Source: Candidatus Altimarinota bacterium
GTDB lineage: Bacteria > Patescibacteriota > Gracilibacteria > BD1-5 > UBA2023
Direction of reading: 5' to 3'
DNA: 64,000 nt
NCBI GenBank assembly: GCA_024709505.1
Contig: JANJWP010000005.1
Location: 1 to 64,000 of the forward strand
A program made the position numbers and the translations under genes. This document shows, piece by piece, positions 35,408 through 46,593 of the stretch (position 1 is the first letter of the stretch; each line of letters begins with the position of its first letter). The notes under the pieces were generated by a model, which saw only the letters and a list, made by a program, of their open reading frames with translations, was not told where the DNA came from and did not search any database.

Positions 35408-36733
35408 TTATTTTAGGAAAATATCCACCACCTTGCGGTACGCGAGACGGTTCTTCACGTCCTCGTAGTAGGTATCTCCGGGAACGAGCTTGGCCTTGAG
35501 GCGTTCGCGTACTTGTTCGGAAGAATAGGACGAAATGATCGAATTCACTTCGATCGCGATTTCCTCGTCGGTAGCCTCCACGCCCTTGATTTCCCGAATT
35601 TTTTTCAAAATGAGTTCGGCGCTGAGGCGGCGGCGGGCTTCCGGGACCACGACCTCTTTTTTATAGGTCTCCTCATCTTTTCCGACGTGCGAAAGATAGT
35701 CTTTCGCGGTGAATCCCTGCGCCTCCATGTTTCCTTTCTGTTCGCGCCAGATGGTTTCGGTTTCACGCTCGACAAGCCCCGGACCGAGATCGAGTTCGGT
35801 GATCGCGAGAAGCGCTTCGAGGAGCTTCGCTTCATCCTTCATGCGGGCTTCGCGCTCGCGTTCGGCGAGGATTTCTTTCCGGAGAATGTCCTTCAGTCCC
35901 GCGACGTCGGTTTTCACTCCGCGCAACCGTTCGATGAATTCTTCGGTCCATTCGGGCTTGTGCGGTTTTTCAAGCTTGAAGACGGTGGTTACGAAAAACA
36001 CCTTCCGACCCTTGAACGCGTCGGCATGGTAATCCTTGGGGAACGTGATTTCAAATTCGACCACTTCTCCAACCTTGTGTCCGACGAGGTTGTCTTCGAA
36101 ACCCGGAATGAATTGTCCGGAGCCGATGACGAGCGGAAAGGCTTTGACCTTGGTTTCCGGAATTTCCGCCCCGCCCCGCTTTTCGAAGCCTTGGGTGTCG
36201 AGCGTGACGCGGTCCCCCTTTTCGATGACCATTTTGCTTGCGTCGAACCCGTCGTCGCCATGGGTTCCGGCATCGTGGTAGTGGGTAAAGCGCTTTTCGA
36301 TTTCCGAGAAAGCTTTTTCGGCATCCGATTCGGTTGCGTCAACGACGGTTTTTTCAATCGAAATTTTCGCCATTTTCTTTTCGTCGATTTTCGCTTCGGG
36401 AAGCACCTCGAGTTCGAGGACGATTTCAAGGGGTTCTACCGACTTGATGTTCTTGACGTTTCCCGGAGCCACCGGAACGGCCCCCGTTTTTTCGAGGATT
36501 TTGTGGTATTGCCGGTCGAGGTACGAATTTACCGCGCGTTCGGTAACGCGGACTTCCCCGTATTCCCGAACGACGACTTCTTTGGGGACGTTTCCTTTGC
36601 GGAATCCCTTGAACGAAACGTTCTCCGCGATTTCGGCAATGGCTTCGTCGCGGGCCTTTTCAAAGGCTTTGGCGCTGTCTTTTACGACGACTTCAATCGT
36701 ATGGGCGTTCTTTTTTTGACTGGTGATTTGCAT
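35408..36733 (-). CDS. tig: Trigger factor (ribosome-associated chaperone/PPIase)
   Basis: Binds nascent chains at the ribosome exit. Ribosome-binding motif region FKGFRKGNVPKEVV (GFRxGxxP signature) near residues 42-54; an FKBP-type PPIase domain in the middle (KGDRVTLDTQGFEKR, FPLVIGSGQFIPGFEDNLVGHKVGE, FPKDYHADAFKGRKVFF); C-terminal helical arms. 441 aa, standard length. ATG 36733 with a near-consensus promoter upstream. No UGA codons, in line with other highly expressed genes here. Confidence 0.96.
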   Translation of the reverse strand: MQITSQKKNAHTIEVVVKDSAKAFEKARDEAIAEIAENVSFKGFRKGNVPKEVVVREYGEVRVTERAVNSYLDRQYHKILEKTGAVPVAPGNVKNIKSVEPLEIVLELEVLPEAKIDEKKMAKISIEKTVVDATESDAEKAFSEIEKRFTHYHDAGTHGDDGFDASKMVIEKGDRVTLDTQGFEKRGGAEIPETKVKAFPLVIGSGQFIPGFEDNLVGHKVGEVVEFEITFPKDYHADAFKGRKVFFVTTVFKLEKPHKPEWTEEFIERLRGVKTDVAGLKDILRKEILAEREREARMKDEAKLLEALLAITELDLGPGLVERETETIWREQKGNMEAQGFTAKDYLSHVGKDEETYKKEVVVPEARRRLSAELILKKIREIKGVEATDEEIAIEVNSIISSYSSEQVRERLKAKLVPGDTYYEDVKNRLAYRKVVDIFLK

Positions 36734-36766
36734 GAAAAACCGAAAAAGGGAAAAATGAGCGCGAAA

Positions 36767-36794
36767 ATTGTATGCAAAAGGGGCGGCTATTCAA
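36767..36794 (-). promoter_or_regulatory. Promoter of tig
   Basis: Minus strand TTGAAT, 16-nt spacer, TACAAT. Confidence 0.7.
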
Positions 36795-36840
36795 ATTTTC
36801 TTCCCGTCGGAACGCTTTTTGGCAAAGGGTCGAATCCGAT

Positions 36841-36868
36841 TTGAAACCCTACCGACGAACGGTATAAT
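36841..36868 (+). promoter_or_regulatory. Promoter of ftsA-ftsZ
   Basis: TTGAAA, 16-nt spacer, TATAAT; about 95 nt of leader before the ftsA ATG. Confidence 0.8.
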
Positions 36869-36970
36869 TATCAGCGAGGAAAAACGAAAGTCCTTCCGGG
36901 AACCGCGCGCGCAAGCGGACGGTTCCGATTAAAAAATTTATACGAACTCGACTCGTCCAACAACAGTTTT

Positions 36971-38206
36971 ATGGTTCCAGGAGAAACATTTACCGCGATA
37001 GACATCGGCAGTTCCAAAATCAAGACGATCATCGGAACTTTTACCGAAGACAAGAAGCTCCGGGTCCTCGGAGTGGGGGTGGCGGCGTCCGGCGGCGTCC
37101 GGAAGGGCAACATTCTCGACATGGACGAATTTAAAAAGAACGTTGACGCCTCGCTTCTCGAAGCCGAGAAAATGACGGGTGAAGAAACCCGCAGCGTCTA
37201 CCTCTGCGTCTCCGGCACCTCCATCGATTCCGTTGTCGGAACGGGAATCGTCGCCGTTCCCCACGGCGAGGTTTCCGAAGAGGACGTCTCCCGGGCGCTC
37301 GACATGTCCCAAAACGGGGTCGATCTCACGAATCGCGAGGTTCTCAAGGTCATTCCGGAATCCTTCGCCCTCGACAACGAGGCGGGAATCAAGAATCCGG
37401 TCGGCATGGCCGCGAAGAAGCTCGAAGTCCGGGCGCATATTTTCTCGGTAGGGGAGAACGTCCTTTGAAACATCAAGAAGGGCATCGCCGACGTGGGCGT
37501 CGATATTTACGACGTCTATCCCAACGTCATCTCCGCCCCCGAAGCGGTGCTTACCCGCCGCCAAAAGGAGCTTGGCGTCGTGGTCGTCGATATCGGCGCC
37601 TCGACTACCGACGTCGCCGTATACGAAGAGGGGACGCTCATTTTCGCCACCGTCATCCCGATGGGCGGCGAGCACGTCACTTCCGACGTCGCCATCGGCG
37701 CCCGCGTCTCCATCGATTTGGCCGAGAAGCTTAAAATCGAATACGGCGACCTCGCCTTTGCCAAGGAGGAAAAGGCCAAGGACGAAGACATTCAGCTTTC
37801 CAAGCTTTCCAAGACCGAAACCGCGACCGTTTCGAAGAAGTATCTCTCCGAAATCGTCCGCGCACGCTATGGCGAAATCTTCTATTTCATCAACGCCGAG
37901 TTGAAGAAGATCGGAAAGGATGGCATGCTTCCCGAGGGGGCGGTCATAACGGGCGGCGGCGCCAAGATGCGCGGCGTCGTCGAGCTCGCCAAGGAAATCT
38001 TCCGGCTTCCCGCGGCTGTCGGCATTCCCGAAGACAGCGATTTGATTTCCGGAACTTCCATCGGCGATCCGGTGTATGCCGGGGTTATCGGCACCCTCCT
38101 TCTCTCGCAGCGTTACGGATCCCATCGACACCGATTGAGGCTCAGCTTCTCGGTCGGAGGGTTCTGGAATTCGCTCAAGAACCTCTTTTCCAAACTCGTA
38201 CCGTAA
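36971..38206 (+). CDS. ftsA: Cell division protein FtsA
   Basis: Actin-like membrane tether of the FtsZ ring. Phosphate 1 motif [16 protein letters not shown], 1C domain ([14 protein letters not shown]), phosphate 2 [19 protein letters not shown], adenosine motif [17 protein letters not shown], and a C-terminal amphipathic helix ([14 protein letters not shown]) that binds the membrane. One TGA (37466, [17 protein letters not shown]) splits it in the track. 411 aa. 26 nt before ftsZ, forming the classical ftsA-ftsZ pair. Confidence 0.97.
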
Positions 38207-38232
38207 TTATTTTTCTTTTTTTCCGCTCCCAT

Positions 38233-39441
38233 ATGGCCGCTCCGAAGAAAACCGACGACAAGTTGAAATCCCTCCTCCGCAACGATATGGGAGGATTTCA
38301 TTCCCAAGTTGAGGAAATCAACGTCACCGATTACATCTCCCCCATCGCCAACATCAAGGTCGTCGGGGTCGGCGGGGGCGGCGTCAATGCCGTTAACCGC
38401 ATGATCCAGTCGGGTCTTGAGGGCGTCGAATTCCTCGCCGTCAATACTGACGCTCAGGCGCTCTTTTCGTCCAAGGCGAACGTCCGGATCAATATCGGAC
38501 GGGCTACCACCCGGGGACTCGGTGCCGGAGCGAATCCCCAAATCGGACAGAAGGCGGCCGAAGAGTCTTCCGAAGAACTCAAACAGGCCCTTGCCGGAGC
38601 GGACATGGTGTTTGTCACCTGTGGTCTCGGCGGAGGAACCGGAACCGGCGCGGCCCCGGTCATTGCCGAAATCGCCAAGGGACTCGGCGCCCTCGTCATC
38701 GGTGTCGTAACCAAGCCGTTCGGATTCGAAGGACAGCGCCGCAACGTCCAAGCTCTCGACGGATATGACCGCTTGAAGGAAAAGGTCGATACCCTCATTA
38801 CCATTCCGAACGACAAGATTCTCTCCATCATCGATAAGAAGACCCCGCTTCTCGAGGCGTTCTCCATCGTTGACGAAGTATTGAATCAGGGCGTACAGGG
38901 CGTATCCGACCTCATCACCCTTCCGGGACTCATCAACGTGGACTTTGCCGACGTGAGGTCCGTTATGGAAAATGCCGGGTCCGCACTCATGGGCATCGGA
39001 TACGGTTCCGGAGAAAACCGCGCCATCGAAGCGGCCCGCGCTGCCATCGATTCTCCGCTTCTCGAGCTTTCCATTGCCGGAGCGAAGGGGCTTCTCTTCA
39101 ATATCACGGGCGGAACCGATCTCTCCATGTTCGAGGTTGACGAAGCGGCCCGCATCATTACCGAAGCTTGCGATCCCGAAGCGAACATCATCTTCGGCGC
39201 GACCATCAACGAGAACTATACCGGCGAAATTAAGATCACCGTCGTCGCTACCGGCTTCAACGAGGAAACCAATCAGCGTTACAGCGAGGCGCCGCGTCAG
39301 AGCGCAAGCCCGTTCCGTCCCCATCCGGTCGGACGCTCGACCGCTCCGCAACAGCAGTCGTTTCAGTCCCCGGCGTCTTCCCCGGCGTCTTCCCAAAGCG
39401 ATCTCGACGTTCCGGCATTTCTCCGCAATAAGATGAAATAG
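38233..39441 (+). CDS. ftsZ: Cell division GTPase FtsZ
   Basis: Tubulin-like GTPase that builds the division ring. N-terminal [14 protein letters not shown], the tubulin signature [28 protein letters not shown], synergy-loop region [22 protein letters not shown], and after a Gln/Ser/Pro-rich linker the C-terminal peptide [13 protein letters not shown] that binds FtsA. 402 aa, no UGA. A terminator follows at once. Confidence 0.98.
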   Translation: MAAPKKTDDKLKSLLRNDMGGFHSQVEEINVTDYISPIANIKVVGVGGGGVNAVNRMIQSGLEGVEFLAVNTDAQALFSSKANVRINIGRATTRGLGAGANPQIGQKAAEESSEELKQALAGADMVFVTCGLGGGTGTGAAPVIAEIAKGLGALVIGVVTKPFGFEGQRRNVQALDGYDRLKEKVDTLITIPNDKILSIIDKKTPLLEAFSIVDEVLNQGVQGVSDLITLPGLINVDFADVRSVMENAGSALMGIGYGSGENRAIEAARAAIDSPLLELSIAGAKGLLFNITGGTDLSMFEVDEAARIITEACDPEANIIFGATINENYTGEIKITVVATGFNEETNQRYSEAPRQSASPFRPHPVGRSTAPQQQSFQSPASSPASSQSDLDVPAFLRNKMK

Positions 39442-39458
39442 CCTTCCGGCACTTGAGA

Positions 39459-39488
39459 AAACCCCTCCGGAAAAGGAGGGGTTTTCCT
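39459..39488 (+). terminator. Terminator of ftsA-ftsZ
   Basis: GAAAACCCCTCC-ggaaaa-GGAGGGGTTTTCCTCT. Confidence 0.88.
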
Positions 39489-39503
39489 CTCTTCACGATC
39501 GAA

Positions 39504-41372
39504 ATGGACGTTCAATCTTTTCTTTCATTCTTCCGCCGTCCGCGTACGGACGCTTCCAATAAAGCCTTCCGGAAAGCGTACTTTTTCGCATTTCCGCTTT
39601 TTCTCCTCTTTCTTGTCGAAACGGTTTCCCGCTCCGATTTTTGGGCGCTTTTCATTTTTGCGGGAGCGAATCCTTTCATTGCCGCATTTTCTTACGTTTG
39701 GATATTGGCGGTTCAAACCCTAGCCTTCTTCATTTTTGGAAGGGCGTCGTTTTTCGTTTCGTCACTCTCCGTTTCGATTCTCGCGGTTGCCCATGCCGAA
39801 AAACTTCGGACTCTTGCCGAACCGCTCTACGCTACCGACGTGCTTGCCCACGCATCGGCCCTTGGAACCCTTGCGGGATTTTCGGGAATCCCCCCGTCCT
39901 CCGCCGTTTTCGCTCCGGTACTTTTTGCCCTTTTCGTCTCATTTGTGGGATGGAGGCGCTTTCCGCCCTTTTCCTTTGCGGATTCCACCTCTTCCGATCG
40001 CGCTTTCCGCTTCGGTTGAATCGTAGTTTTTTCCGCTTTGAATTTCGCGGTTTTTTTCAATGCCTTCGGAACGCTTTCGATGATTCAAAAGGCCGTTTGA
40101 CTGACTCCGGAAGAATATTCGTGGCGGCAAATCGAAAACTACGAACGCAACGGGTTTCTCGGAGGGTTTTTTACGAACCTCGGAAATTTCCACGTAAACA
40201 AACCGGAGGGGTATTCCGTTGACGCGGTAGAAAAGATGTCCGACGAATACCGTCATGCGACCTCGGCCTCAGGAACGAAACGTCCTAACGTGGTTTTCGT
40301 ATTGAGCGAATCTTTCTGGGATCCGACCGCACTTCCCGGAGTTTCGTTCGAAAGGGATCCCGTTTCGAATTTTCGGGACATCCGCAAGTCCTTCGGGGGA
40401 GGGGAAATCGTTTCGCCCACGTTTTGAGGCAAGACGGCCTTGGTTGAATTCGAAATTCTTACGGGAAATTCGGTCGCATGGATTCCGAAGGGAAGCATTC
40501 CGTACCAGCAATATTTCCGACGCGACGTTCCCTCCATCGTTTGGGAATTTCGGAATGCCGGATATTCGACGACGGCAATCCATACCTACCATAAGAACTT
40601 TTTTAGCCGGATTCGCGCGTATCCGCTTCTCGGATTCGAGCGTTTTATCGGACTCGAAGACATGCCCGACGCCCAAACGAAAGGGAAATTCGTCTCCGAC
40701 GCGACCCTTACCGATTATATTCTCGATGCCGTCGGTCGCGCCACTCCCGATGCCCCGGCGTTTGTGTTCGCCGTTTCAATGGAAAACCATTTCTCCTATG
40801 AAGGCGACAAATTTAACCGCCATGACATCGGAGTTCTTTCGTCCGCGCTCCCGGAAAACGACCTCCTCACGCTGAAAAACTACGTTCAAGGCGTCCACGA
40901 TGCCGATACGGAGCTCCGAAGACTCATAACCGAACTCGAAAAGATTCCGGAACCTACCTACGTCGTATTTTTCGGCGACCATTTAGGAATTTTGGGCGAC
41001 CGCTACCGGGTTTATGAAAAAACCGGATTCGTCCCGTCTTCCGACGATGCTCGGTGGAGCGCTTTTGACCGTCTGAAGATGCGGACTCCGCCGTTCGTTG
41101 CGTGGAATAACTTTTCGCATCCCGAACCATTTGAAGCGGACGAACGGATCCGCGCCCCATTTTTTTGAACCCGCTTCCTTCAAGGACTCGGCATTTCCCG
41201 GGTTTCGCCCTTTTTCCGTTTTCTCTCGGATGTGGAACCCTGTTTTTCGAATCCCGCTCCGGAACTCTCCGACGCCTTCGATCCAAAATCTTTTACGAAG
41301 CGGGGGAAGTCCTGCGCCTCCGCGATGCGGGAATGGGAAGCCTTCCAATACGCCAATCTTTTTGGACGATAG
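39504..41372 (+). CDS. LTA-synthase-like membrane phosphotransferase (sulfatase fold), 622 aa
   Basis: Alkaline-phosphatase/sulfatase superfamily enzyme like lipoteichoic acid synthase, which transfers glycerol-phosphate to surface polymers. Five to six N-terminal membrane helices (residues ~20-200), then the catalytic domain: VVFVLSESFWDPTALPGV (metal Glu), SPTF-G-GKTALVEFEILTG (catalytic Thr region), HTYHKNFFSR, SMENHFSYEG, VVFFGDHLGILG (metal Asp-His). Four TGA codons (40017, 40098, 40425, 41166); the last means ~67 residues more than the track shows, ending LFGR at TAG 41370. 15 nt after the ftsZ terminator; no clear promoter of its own. Confidence 0.9.
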
Positions 41373-41400
41373 TTTTTCCTGGAAATTTCCCTTACTCCCA

Positions 41401-41429
41401 TTGGCTTTCGGGAGGCTTCCGGATACAAT
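41401..41429 (+). promoter_or_regulatory. Promoter of the exonuclease-dinG gene
   Basis: TTGGCT, 17-nt spacer, TACAAT. Confidence 0.6.
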
Positions 41430-41447
41430 CGCGTGCGTTTTACGAGA

Positions 41448-41512
41448 TGGAGGCACGAAGGCGTCCGAGCGATTTCGACTCCATTATGAACGAGGACGCC
41501 TTCGTGCCTCCA
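41448..41512 (+). promoter_or_regulatory. 19-bp perfect inverted repeat in the exonuclease-dinG leader
   Basis: TGGAGGCACGAAGGCGTCC and its exact complement, separated by 27 nt, inside the ~105-nt leader. No T-run follows, so it is not a simple terminator. Confidence 0.7.
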
Positions 41513-41540
41513 ATTCCATTCCCATACCGATTTTTTCCGA

Positions 41541-44288
41541 ATGCCTTCCATCGTCGCTTTCGATCTCGAAACCACCGGGCTCGATCCGAAATCCGATGCC
41601 ATTATCGAGATCGCGATGGTCCGCTTTGACGAAAACGGGACGGTCGAAGAGTTTTCGAGCCTCGTCAATCCCGGGGTTTCCATTTCCGAAGAAGTCGAGA
41701 ACATTACCGGCATTTCCAATGCCGACGTCGCCGACGCCCCCGGATTTTGAGACATCCGGGAAAAAGTGGCGGCATTTTTTGGAAACGATCCGGTATTGGC
41801 CCATAATGCCGATTTCGATACGGCCTTCCTTTCGGCGTACGGACTCGATTTTTCCAACCGGACGGTCATCGATACGTTCAAGATCGCCCAGCTCGCTTTC
41901 CGAAACGAAAAGAGCTTGAACCTTTCCAATCTCGCGGACGCTTCCGGATACTTTCACGAATGAGCGCACCGCGCCTTGTCCGACGCCCGCGCAACGGTCG
42001 CGATCTATCGAGAGGCCTTACGGAGAATCGGGGAATCTTCGGGCGTCGAAAACCGCGCCTACCGTTTTTTACGCGACTATTCTTCGCCCCTTTCGTCCTT
42101 TCCCGTCACGGTTCGGATGGCGCTCGGAGAAGAAATGGAATCGACCGATGCGGCCGCGCTTTTCGCGCACACCGAATCGACTCTTTCGGAATACGCTCCT
42201 GATCCAGCGCCCGAGCGTCCTTTCGACGCTCCGGATCCGGTAACGATTTTGGAATCCAATTCCGGATTGGAAAAACGTCCCGAACAAGCCCGGATGGCCG
42301 GACTCGTGCGCGATGCCATCGCTGCGAAATCCCTTCTTGCCATCGAAGCCCCCACCGGAATCGGAAAGACTTTCGCGTACATGGTTCCGGCAGTGGCTTC
42401 GGCCATGATCGACGGCGCGAGAATCCACGTTTCGACCAATACCAAAACCCTCCAGGACCAAATCGCCTATAAGGACGTTCCGAAAATCCGCGACATCCTC
42501 GCTCCTTACGGACTTGCTTCGTTTCGTTTCGCCAAACTCAAGGGGCGTTCCAACTACGCGAGCCTTTTGAAATTGTCGGAATTTCCCGAGCGCGACGGTT
42601 TTTCCGACGAAGCCAAGCTCTTTTTTGCCAAAATAAACGTTCTTCTTTCCGAAAGCCGTACCGGCGAACTCGACGAGATTTCGTTTTACGGAAAGGACTA
42701 CGAATTCCTTTCCGAAGTTCATTCCGGTGATGCCCGAGTGCTTTGGCCCGATAATCCGCATCGGAAAAAGGAACCGCTTTATGCCGCGAGGGAATCCGCA
42801 AAAGTCGCGGAAGTCGTGCTCGTGAACCATTCCCTCATGCTTACCGAACTTTCCGATGATGCTTCGGCTTCGTCCGGAAAAGTTTCCCGCATGATCGTTG
42901 ACGAGGCTCACAATCTCGAATCGGCCGCCACCGACGCGCTCACCCGAACGATTGTGCTTGCGGACGTTGAAAAAGCGTTCTTCCGCATCGAAGCCCATAT
43001 TCGAAGGCACAACCGTCAATCATGAGCCGAGAAATTCCTGTTCCCCGAAATGAAGGAAATTTCCGAATCTTTCGTGCTGTCATTCGGAATGGCGCTTGAT
43101 TTTGCCGAAAGGTACGCCTTCGTAAAAAGCGGGGATTCCGCTTTTTCAAAGGGCGGATATGCCGCCGCACGGGGAACGGACGTGCTCGTTTGCGATGACT
43201 TTTTCACTTCCGAAGGAATTTCCGGAATGTCTTCGGTCGTATCGTCGGTTTTCGAAAAGTTCAAGGACCTTTCCGACCGACTTCGCTGCGCTCCGGAAAA
43301 ACTTTCGGAAGCTTTTGACGCGCCGCTTTCCGAGCTTTCCGGATACGCGACGTTTCTCGAAGAATTTTTTTCGAGCTCCAGGCAGGACCTCATCAAGGTC
43401 GTTTCTTTCAAATGACCCGGAGAGTGCCGTCTTTCGACCGCTCCGCTCGACGTTTCCGGAATCTTAAAGGAGCGTCTTTGGAACAAGCTCGAATCGGTCG
43501 TGCTCACGTCGGCTACGCTGGCGGTCGGTGGGGAATTCGACTTCCTGAAAAAAACGCTCGGACTTACGGATTTTTCATTCTCCATTCTCGATTCCGACTT
43601 CGATTACCACTCGCAAGCGACCGTTTTTCTTCCCGACGACCTCTGAGACATCCGAAACGAATATGATCGTCGCCGCATAAACGCCTTCGTCGCGAGGGCC
43701 ATCGTCGCCATGGGCGGACGGACGCTCTGCCTCTTCACGTCATTTTCAAGCATCAAGGAAGCGTACCTACAGATCAATCCGCTCTTAAAGAAAGAGGGGA
43801 TCCACCTCCTTTCACAGGGGATGTCCGGAGGGAAGCATAAGATGATCGAGCAATTCAAGCGCACCGCGGATAGGAGCGTCCTTTTCGGAACTGACAGTTT
43901 CTGGGAGGGGGTGGATATTCCGGGAAAGGATCTGGAAATGCTGTTCATCCATAAGTTTCCTTTTGCGGTTCCGACCGATCCGGTCGTCATGGCGAGATCG
44001 AGGCTGTTTCGCGATCCGTTTTCCGAATATTCCGTCCCGCAAATGCTTTTGAAGCTCCGTCAGGGAATCGGACGCCTCATCCGGACCAAGGAGGACCGCG
44101 GGGTCGTCGTCATTCTCGACGGCCGGATAAATTCGTCTTGGTGAAGGGCCGTCCCCTGAGCGTTTCCTCCCAATATCCGCATCAAAAGGGGGGCGATGGA
44201 TGCTTTTGCTGAACTACTTGAGAAAAAGCGCGAAAATTCGGTTTTACAAGCCTTGGAATCCGAAGGAAAAACCCCCTTCGCAAATTAA
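41541..44288 (+). CDS. dinG: DEDD 3'-5' exonuclease fused to DinG-type helicase, 915 aa
   Basis: DNA repair helicase of the DinG type with an N-terminal proofreading-like exonuclease, as in Bacillus DinG. Exonuclease motifs: VAFDLETTGLD, LAHNADFDTAFL, and E-G-AHRALSDA (catalytic His-Asp). Helicase motifs: EAPTGIGKTFAYMVPA, VSTNTKTLQDQI, IVDEAHNLE, LTSATLAV, LFGTDSFWEGVDIPG, QGIGRLIRTKEDRG. The iron-sulfur cysteines of E. coli DinG are absent (KGRSNYASLLKL), as in Gram-positive members. Seven TGA codons (41748, 41961, 43023, 43413, 43644, 44142, 44157) break it into many ORFs in the track; the last two add a 48-codon C-terminal end to TAA 44286. Confidence 0.93.
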
Positions 44289-44336
44289 TCGTGAACCAAG
44301 GCGTTAAAAACGCAAGACGAACCTTCCTCCGCCTTT

Positions 44337-44365
44337 TTGCAATCAAAAAAGGAACGTGCTATACT
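44337..44365 (+). promoter_or_regulatory. Promoter of the type IV pilus operon
   Basis: TTGCAA, 17-nt spacer, TATACT. Confidence 0.75.
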
Positions 44366-44399
44366 TGCGTCGGTACTCTTAATTCCGTGCCGAACGCGT

Positions 44400-45308
44400 A
44401 TGGCATTTTTCCAAAATAAAAAAGACGGTCCGGAAGCTTCCGGACTTCCGTCTCCCGCCGCTTCCGGAAAGGACGGCGAAGCGCCGAAGGGCGAAGAAGC
44501 GACCCCCCTCGCCATAGGCGACGACATTTTCCAGGGACTCGGCGAAAACTTTTTCAAAGACGCCCAAACCGCGACGAACCAGGAATCAAAAAAGAAGGAT
44601 CCCTACGAAATCGGGGCCAAGACTTTCGATATTGGAATGAAACTTGCCATCGTGCTCACGGTGCTTTTTTCCATTGATTCCACGGTCCGGAGCCAGGAAG
44701 AACCGGGCTTTTTGGAAAATCTGCCGGTATGCGACTATTTGGCCATGGGCATCGACGGCCACGTCAACGACGAATGCAAAACCCTCGTGCAAATCGCCGC
44801 GGACAAGGCCGAGGAAAAAAAACAGGTCGAAACGACCCTCGTAAACAATCTCCTCGTTCTCGTTCCGAAGCGTCTCGAGGCCGGAGACGCCCTCAACTCG
44901 CCCGAAGTCCAGTTCATCAAGGAGCGAACTGGAGATGCCCGGGTTTCGTTCGCCGCGGTCGTTGACGAATTTCAGTCCATCGTCTCGAAGTCCGATTACA
45001 AGGGCGAAGACATCGAATGTTCGAAGTTCGTCTTCAATGAAAGGGGGGAGCTTTCCGTTCGTTGCGAATTCTATGGGGACTCCCTCAATTCTTCGGCCTT
45101 CCGCGAATCGAGGTCTTCCCGCATGACGGCGCTTTCGTTTCTCGCAAGGCTCGAAAACAGCCCCTTCAAGGTGCTCAATTCTCCCAAAACGCTCGACATC
45201 CAAAAGTATTCCACCGCCGACGTCGGCATCCGTTCGACCTTCTCGACCGTTACAAAATTGCAGTTGAATCTCCGTTACGTACCGACCGTAACCGGTAACC
45301 GCCCGTAA
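44400..45308 (+). CDS. Pilus-operon bitopic membrane protein, 302 aa
   Basis: First gene of the pilus operon. Starts at ATG 44400 (MAFFQNKKDGPEASG), 34 nt after the -10 box. Cytoplasmic N-terminal ~80 residues rich in Pro/Gly/Glu, one membrane helix (MKLAIVLTVLFSIDSTV), then an extracytoplasmic domain with three cysteines (VCDYLAM, DECKTLV, IECSKFVF..RCEFYG). Position before a PilO-like protein, PilB and PilC suggests an inner-membrane platform component comparable to PilN, but I see no diagnostic motif. 1 nt from the next ATG. No UGA. Confidence 0.7.
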   Translation: MAFFQNKKDGPEASGLPSPAASGKDGEAPKGEEATPLAIGDDIFQGLGENFFKDAQTATNQESKKKDPYEIGAKTFDIGMKLAIVLTVLFSIDSTVRSQEEPGFLENLPVCDYLAMGIDGHVNDECKTLVQIAADKAEEKKQVETTLVNNLLVLVPKRLEAGDALNSPEVQFIKERTGDARVSFAAVVDEFQSIVSKSDYKGEDIECSKFVFNERGELSVRCEFYGDSLNSSAFRESRSSRMTALSFLARLENSPFKVLNSPKTLDIQKYSTADVGIRSTFSTVTKLQLNLRYVPTVTGNRP

Positions 45309-45309
45309 T

Positions 45310-46581
45310 ATGAACCAGCAAACTCCCGTTATCGACGAAGAGAACTTCGCCATCCAAGAAAAGAAGCGGAAGGAACGCCTGACCCGATCCATGGTCCTCA
45401 ACGGCTTCCTCATCCTTTTAATGACTGCGGTATCCGCAAGCTACGCGCTCCCGAAATACGAGGAGATTTGGCTTAAACAGGACGAAACGAACGGGCTCAT
45501 CGCGAAGATCGAGACGCTGAAGAACGATGGAATGACTCCGTCGGAATTCGTTTCGGCCCTCGGCCGCGTGGCGGGAAAATCCGCGAAAAATCCCATCTTC
45601 GAAGACAAAGAAAAACTCTCCGAGGCCATGGAAAAGGATCCGCAATATTCCGGAACCTACTACGCTTGGCTCAACCAGGAAGTCGGAAAGGAATCGATGG
45701 ATCGTTACGATCAGGTCATCGCCCAAAAGCGCGAGATACTCGGCAACATCATTCCGACGTTTACCGATTCGCTTCCCGGAGAAAATCTGGGCTTCGATCG
45801 CGATCGCATCACGGTGGCGACGTTCATCCGCCATATCGAGGAAAACATTTTCAAGCAATTCAAGGTTTCGGCCTTCACTCCGCTTGGAGTTGACCGGGTT
45901 TCTTTCGACAATTCCAAAACGTCCATCGTGAACATCGGCACCTTCAAAACCGATTTTTCCATCGAAGGCCAGAATTCCCAGATTATGAAGCTCGTCGAAT
46001 ACCTTCAGGATTCCGGGAAGGTAAAGGTTGAAAACGGAAAACTCGTCGCGCTCTATCCGACTTCGAAAAACAAGAAGGATCCGACCCTTTCGGACTTAAA
46101 CAACCTCCTTATTACCATCGACACTCTGGACGCGGAGAAATCGTTTGCCAATCCGGAGGCGAAAAACACCGTCAAACTCGGACTTTCATTTTACGTAAAG
46201 GGGCGGACGTACGCTTCGCTCGTCGAAATCCGTTCGATGGTCGTCGAAAAGATCAAGAAGCTCAAGGAAGACGTGGACAAGCTTTCTAAGACCTGCTCCG
46301 GAAAGAAAAATCCCGTTTGTGACACGGATGCCGGAGTCTCGGCGGTATCGGCGACGAAAAATCTCGTCTCCGAAATCGGTTCCATTGACCAAAAGGCCCA
46401 AGAAATGTTGAAAACCGCAACCGTTTCGGATCTTTCGGCCGAATTCGACAAGGTTTTCGCGATCTACGCTTCGGTTCGAACCGTTGAAACCGGATACCTC
46501 AAGCAGAAGGCCATCCTCGAGAAGGCGGTGAAGAATTCGGCCGGAACGCCGGATTCCGGATCATCCAAAGCTCAGCAGTAA
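45310..46581 (+). CDS. Putative PilO-like inner-membrane pilus assembly protein, 423 aa
   Basis: Bitopic protein: short charged N terminus (QEKKRKERLTRS), one helix (MVLNGFLILLMTAVSASYAL), then a long extracytoplasmic part with a periplasmic coiled coil (EIWLKQDETNGLIAKIETLKND) and a mixed alpha/beta domain (VSFDNSKTSIVNIGTFKTDFSIEGQNSQIMKLVEYLQDSG) whose strand pattern recalls the ferredoxin-like fold of PilO. The C-terminal 150 residues are helical with a Cys pair (KTCSGKKNPVCDTD). Longer than typical PilO (~200 aa). Assignment rests on operon context plus architecture. No UGA. Confidence 0.65.
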   Translation: MNQQTPVIDEENFAIQEKKRKERLTRSMVLNGFLILLMTAVSASYALPKYEEIWLKQDETNGLIAKIETLKNDGMTPSEFVSALGRVAGKSAKNPIFEDKEKLSEAMEKDPQYSGTYYAWLNQEVGKESMDRYDQVIAQKREILGNIIPTFTDSLPGENLGFDRDRITVATFIRHIEENIFKQFKVSAFTPLGVDRVSFDNSKTSIVNIGTFKTDFSIEGQNSQIMKLVEYLQDSGKVKVENGKLVALYPTSKNKKDPTLSDLNNLLITIDTLDAEKSFANPEAKNTVKLGLSFYVKGRTYASLVEIRSMVVEKIKKLKEDVDKLSKTCSGKKNPVCDTDAGVSAVSATKNLVSEIGSIDQKAQEMLKTATVSDLSAEFDKVFAIYASVRTVETGYLKQKAILEKAVKNSAGTPDSGSSKAQQ

Positions 46582-46593
46582 CCGTTTTTCGAA

